The notes below the pieces were generated by a model. That model made no database searches. It was not told where the DNA came from and worked only from the letters and a program-made list of their open reading frames with translations. Of a DNA stretch of 64,000 bases, positions 61,570 to 64,000 are shown one piece after another; the stretch's first letter is position 1, and each line of letters opens with the position of its first letter. The stretch covers positions 105,326 to 169,325 of the forward strand of contig CACFXK010000002.1 of assembly GCA_902570125.1 (NCBI GenBank), read 5' to 3'. Both the position numbers and the translations under genes were made by a program. The DNA comes from an uncultured Pelagibacteraceae bacterium (GTDB taxonomy: Bacteria > Pseudomonadota > Alphaproteobacteria > Pelagibacterales > Pelagibacteraceae).

Positions 61570-62571
61570 ATGGACGTTAAACTAGATAAGTGGTTTAGAC
61601 CTAATATTGATAAAGAAGTCTTAAGAGAACTTACAAAAAAATCTGACATAAAAGGATTGGTGCATGTTGGTATTTATTTTAGCTTACTAAGCATTGTTGG
61701 GTATTTAGCATATTTTAATTGGGGTTCCTGGTGGTCAATTTTTTGGTTATATATTTATGGAAATATCTTTTGTTTTTGTAATCCAATTTGGCACGAGACG
61801 GGTCACAAAACTGCATTCAAGACTAAATTTCTAAATGAAATATTTTACTATATTTCATGTTTCATGGCTTACTTTGAACCTACAAGATGGAGATTTACCC
61901 ATTTCGTTCACCATGGAAATACTTATTCAACAAAAAACCCTTATGATCATGAAATCGAGTACGACAATAATTTAAAAGATACCCCTAAAAAATTAATAAT
62001 GAATTTAATTCCCTTTGGTGAATTATTATTTTTCAAAAAAAGCATAGCTTTTGAAGTCATAAAACATGCGTTTAATATTAAAACTAAAGTAATGACCGAT
62101 AGTATTCCTGATAATGCTAGACCAAGAGCTATTTTGATTTCAAGAATTTATGTTGGTATTTGGTTATCCATAATTATTTGGTCTATCTTAGTATCTTCAT
62201 GGTTACCTGTATTGTATCTTTTGCTACCACATTATTATGGAAAGGGTTTACATAAACTAGTTGCCTTCACGCAACATGCAGGTTTAGCAAGAGATGTAAA
62301 AGATCACAGATTGTCCGCAAGGGATATGAAATTAAACCCTATACTTAGTTTTTTATATTGGAAAATGGAATATCATTGTGTACATCATATGTTTCCGACA
62401 GTTCCAGCTTATAATTTAGAAAAGTTACATTACCATTTGAAAGACCAATTACCTGAAATTAAAAACGGATTGATCGATACTTATAAAGAAATAATACCAG
62501 CTCTTAAAAAACAAAGAGATGAACCTGATTATCATCTGGATATATCCTTACCAAAACAGATAGCTTCTTAA
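61570..62571 (+). CDS. Membrane fatty acid desaturase-like di-iron protein
   Basis: Integral membrane protein of 333 residues. Three histidine boxes are present: HETGH (75-79), HFVHH (111-115) and HCVHH (269-273), defining the membrane di-iron desaturase/hydroxylase family. A further His in the AFTQHAGLARD-like segment near 237 is also typical. It follows xsc by 37 bases on the same strand, with only a weak six-base hairpin between. It may modify membrane lipids or hydroxylate a small substrate; the second idea is only suggested by the neighbourhood. Confidence 0.85.
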   Translation: MDVKLDKWFRPNIDKEVLRELTKKSDIKGLVHVGIYFSLLSIVGYLAYFNWGSWWSIFWLYIYGNIFCFCNPIWHETGHKTAFKTKFLNEIFYYISCFMAYFEPTRWRFTHFVHHGNTYSTKNPYDHEIEYDNNLKDTPKKLIMNLIPFGELLFFKKSIAFEVIKHAFNIKTKVMTDSIPDNARPRAILISRIYVGIWLSIIIWSILVSSWLPVLYLLLPHYYGKGLHKLVAFTQHAGLARDVKDHRLSARDMKLNPILSFLYWKMEYHCVHHMFPTVPAYNLEKLHYHLKDQLPEIKNGLIDTYKEIIPALKKQRDEPDYHLDISLPKQIAS

Positions 62572-62762
62572 TGTATAAAAATTATAAATTACTTTTATTC
62601 TTAGGTGCAGCAGTTATTTTTCTTTATTTTAGTGTTGAAAAATATGAAGATTTTAGTCTTAAAAAATCAATATCAGCCTGCGTCATTGCAAAGAGCAAAA
62701 TAAAAAAAGAATTAAATCCTCAAGAAGCTATGTTAATTTGTGAGAAAGAGATTAAAAAATAA
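62571..62762 (+). CDS. Small membrane-anchored protein coupled to the desaturase (63 residues)
   Basis: ATG overlaps the desaturase stop by one base (TAATG), which supports expression. The protein has an N-terminal hydrophobic helix (about 6-22) and a charged domain with two cysteines (Cys37 and Cys57) in a SACVIAKSK...LICEKEIKK context that could form a disulfide if periplasmic. No family recognised. A subunit or electron-transfer helper for the desaturase is possible. Confidence 0.65.
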   Translation: MYKNYKLLLFLGAAVIFLYFSVEKYEDFSLKKSISACVIAKSKIKKELNPQEAMLICEKEIKK

Positions 62763-62859
62763 AATGAAGTTATTTTTATTATTTTAAATTTTTATTAATT
62801 TCTGAGGAATTTTAAAAAGCTAAGAAGAAAATACTTAATTAAATAAATAATTTATAAAC

Positions 62860-63519
62860 GTGAAAAAAAAAAATAAAAACTTAACACACTCATCAAGCAC
62901 TTATGACGAAAAAACATTTGATTTATACAAAAAAAGATTAAATAATTCCAATTTAATTTGGTGTAATCAAGTATTAGATTTAGTTAAAAATTATAATATT
63001 AATTCAATTAAAGATATTGGATGTAATTATTTTCAATTTTATAAAGAGATGAAATTAAGAAAATGGAACGTAAATTATTTCGGATATGATATTGATAAGA
63101 AATTTATTAATTTGGGATTAACAAAGTTTCCAGAGTTAAATAAAAAATATAAAATAGGGAATTGTGAAAAAATAAAATTAAATAAAACAGATTGTTCAGT
63201 AATATCTGCGACGTTAGAACATGCAACACAACCAAAAAAACTATTAGATAATATTTTAAATTCTACCAAAAAAATAGTTATCGTAAGAACTTATCTTGGA
63301 AAAAAATCTCATAAACTAATTTCTATGCCAAATTTAAGACAAATAAGACCATATAATGTAAATCAATTTTCATTTAATGAGATTGAAGATCAATTAAAAA
63401 AATATAAGTTTAATACTATTTTTATTTTAGACAAAGCAACAAACAATTCTGAAAAATTTAAGTTATTTAATAATAAATTTAAACGTTTTATTTACATTGT
63501 TCTAGGAATTAGAAAATAA
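62860..63519 (+). CDS. Class I SAM-dependent methyltransferase-like protein
   Basis: Protein of 219 residues with GTG start at 62860. Motif I appears as IKDIGCNYFQFYKE (about 50-63), weaker than the usual GxGxG, and an acidic strand end FGYDIDKKF near 75; SATLEHATQPKKLLDNI near 116 fits the post-motif helix of methyltransferases acting on small molecules or sugars. Base use is even more AT-rich than its neighbours, so horizontal acquisition or fast drift is possible. Substrate unknown. Confidence 0.65.
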   Translation: MKKKNKNLTHSSSTYDEKTFDLYKKRLNNSNLIWCNQVLDLVKNYNINSIKDIGCNYFQFYKEMKLRKWNVNYFGYDIDKKFINLGLTKFPELNKKYKIGNCEKIKLNKTDCSVISATLEHATQPKKLLDNILNSTKKIVIVRTYLGKKSHKLISMPNLRQIRPYNVNQFSFNEIEDQLKKYKFNTIFILDKATNNSEKFKLFNNKFKRFIYIVLGIRK

Positions 63520-63520
63520 C

Positions 63521-64000
63521 TTACATTAAACTAGGCAACCAGGTAGAAAACACAGGAAATAAAATCATCAATATTCCATATATAATCCCAATTATTGTAA
63601 ATAGCGGAACTTCTTTAAAAGCATTAGCTGGATTTTCTTTTATTACTCCAGCTGCTGTGTAAATTCCTACACAAACTGGAGGTGTTATCATTCCTATTCC
63701 AGCAAAAGCAACAAATACTACATATAAATGAAGTAAGCTTTGATCAAAAGATAATGTTAAAGCTGCAAAAATTGGAACTGTTAAATAAAATACTGGAACT
63801 ATTTCTATAAATGTTCCTAAAATTAAACATATAGCTCCCAACATTGTCCAGAATAAATTTACACTTACACCCATATCTGTAAAATAAGTTATAATTCTTT
63901 GAGGAGCTTGAGTATAAGTAAGCACTACACTTAAAAAAGTTGCAGTAGCGATAATTGAAAATATAACAGCAGTAATGATTGCAGTATCTTTCAAACAACT
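63521..64000 (-). CDS. TRAP transporter large permease (DctM), C-terminal part
   Basis: C-terminal 159 codons of a gene whose start lies beyond the right window edge. Hydrophobic helices with the segments ICLILGTFIEIVPVFYLTVPIF and FAGIGMITPPVCVGIYTAAGVI are characteristic of DctM-type TRAP subunits (GMITPPVG-like motif). It would import an organic acid with a periplasmic binding protein and a small DctQ subunit, neither of which is in the window. Confidence 0.92.
   Translation of the reverse strand, partial: SCLKDTAIITAVIFSIIATATFLSVVLTYTQAPQRIITYFTDMGVSVNLFWTMLGAICLILGTFIEIVPVFYLTVPIFAALTLSFDQSLLHLYVVFVAFAGIGMITPPVCVGIYTAAGVIKENPANAFKEVPLFTIIGIIYGILMILFPVFSTWLPSLM

Noticed and set aside
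63744..63998. 84-residue frame rich in Cys, Tyr and Ser on the minus strand
   Set aside because: It is an out-of-frame shadow of the DctM gene.
1..64000. CRISPR array, prophage, insertion sequence, rRNA or tRNA
   Set aside because: No regular repeat-spacer pattern, integrase, transposase or structural RNA motif was seen when reading intergenic regions; a tRNA scan was not possible.

Overview
The window is a gene-dense, strongly AT-rich bacterial chromosome segment with intergenic gaps mostly under 150 bases, many start/stop overlaps, and Lys/Asn/Ile-rich proteins. Several features point to SAR11 (Pelagibacterales, 'Candidatus Pelagibacter'-like): a TPP riboswitch in front of a ThiV-type sodium symporter, an aprM-aprB-aprA cluster, a taurine transport and degradation locus, a ProXVW betaine transporter and very few regulators. 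I saw no phage, insertion sequence, CRISPR array, rRNA or tRNA. The lineage is inferred from content and not from a marker gene.

Layout. 0-4 kb: sulfide:quinone oxidoreductase with a persulfide dioxygenase cut by the left edge, a 1-Cys peroxiredoxin, an Asp/Glu racemase-family protein and an alpha/beta hydrolase. 4-9.5 kb: proX-proV-proW, an MFS transporter and a pseudoazurin. 9.4-19.5 kb: an unassigned catabolic/transport island on both strands: a MalEFG-type importer, a HAD-like protein without its nucleophile, a short MetE-like zinc transferase, two tandem-domain NTF2/SnoaL-like proteins, a cupin, the importer ATPase and a DMT exporter. 19.5-24 kb: an HpsN-like HisD homologue, a Pta/Ptb-type acyltransferase, an SBF-family symporter and a two-winged-helix regulator. 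24-26.6 kb: an SMR protein, an Ldh2-type dehydrogenase and an epoxide hydrolase. 26.6-33 kb: tauABC transporter genes divergent from a class III aminotransferase and alanine dehydrogenase. 33-37 kb: tesA/ybbA/ybbP and a thioredoxin-like protein. 37.5-53 kb: mostly housekeeping (thiV, rhlE, rseP, HU, amtB, bcp, rhodanese, recX, cysQ, mnmA, a cystathionine lyase, pabB-pabA-pabC, HIT). 53-62.8 kb: aprM-aprB-aprA, two unknown small genes, TauE-type exporter, suyAB divergent from xsc, and a membrane desaturase. 62.8-64 kb: a methyltransferase and a TRAP large permease cut by the right edge.

How it fits together. The window collects routes that all produce sulfite. Taurine enters through TauABC, is deaminated by the aminotransferase (alanine dehydrogenase recycles pyruvate) and cleaved by Xsc to sulfite plus acetyl phosphate, which the Pta-like enzyme could turn into acetyl-CoA. 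Dihydroxypropanesulfonate could be oxidised by the HpsN-like enzyme to sulfolactate, which SuyAB cleaves to pyruvate and sulfite. SQR and the persulfide dioxygenase make sulfite from sulfide. AprBA with AprM would oxidise sulfite to APS, and TauE could export it. ATP sulfurylase is not in the window.

The most useful new observations are: (1) a near-identical 20-base motif in front of the two-winged-helix regulator and between tauA and the aminotransferase, suggesting an undescribed regulator of sulfonate use; (2) the 9.4-18.6 kb island of unknown substrate built around a MetE-like zinc enzyme; (3) a very compact TPP riboswitch whose P1 stem runs into the thiV start codon; (4) several genes under 60 codons, including a 27-residue highly basic protein with a strong Shine-Dalgarno and two 48-residue single-helix membrane proteins.
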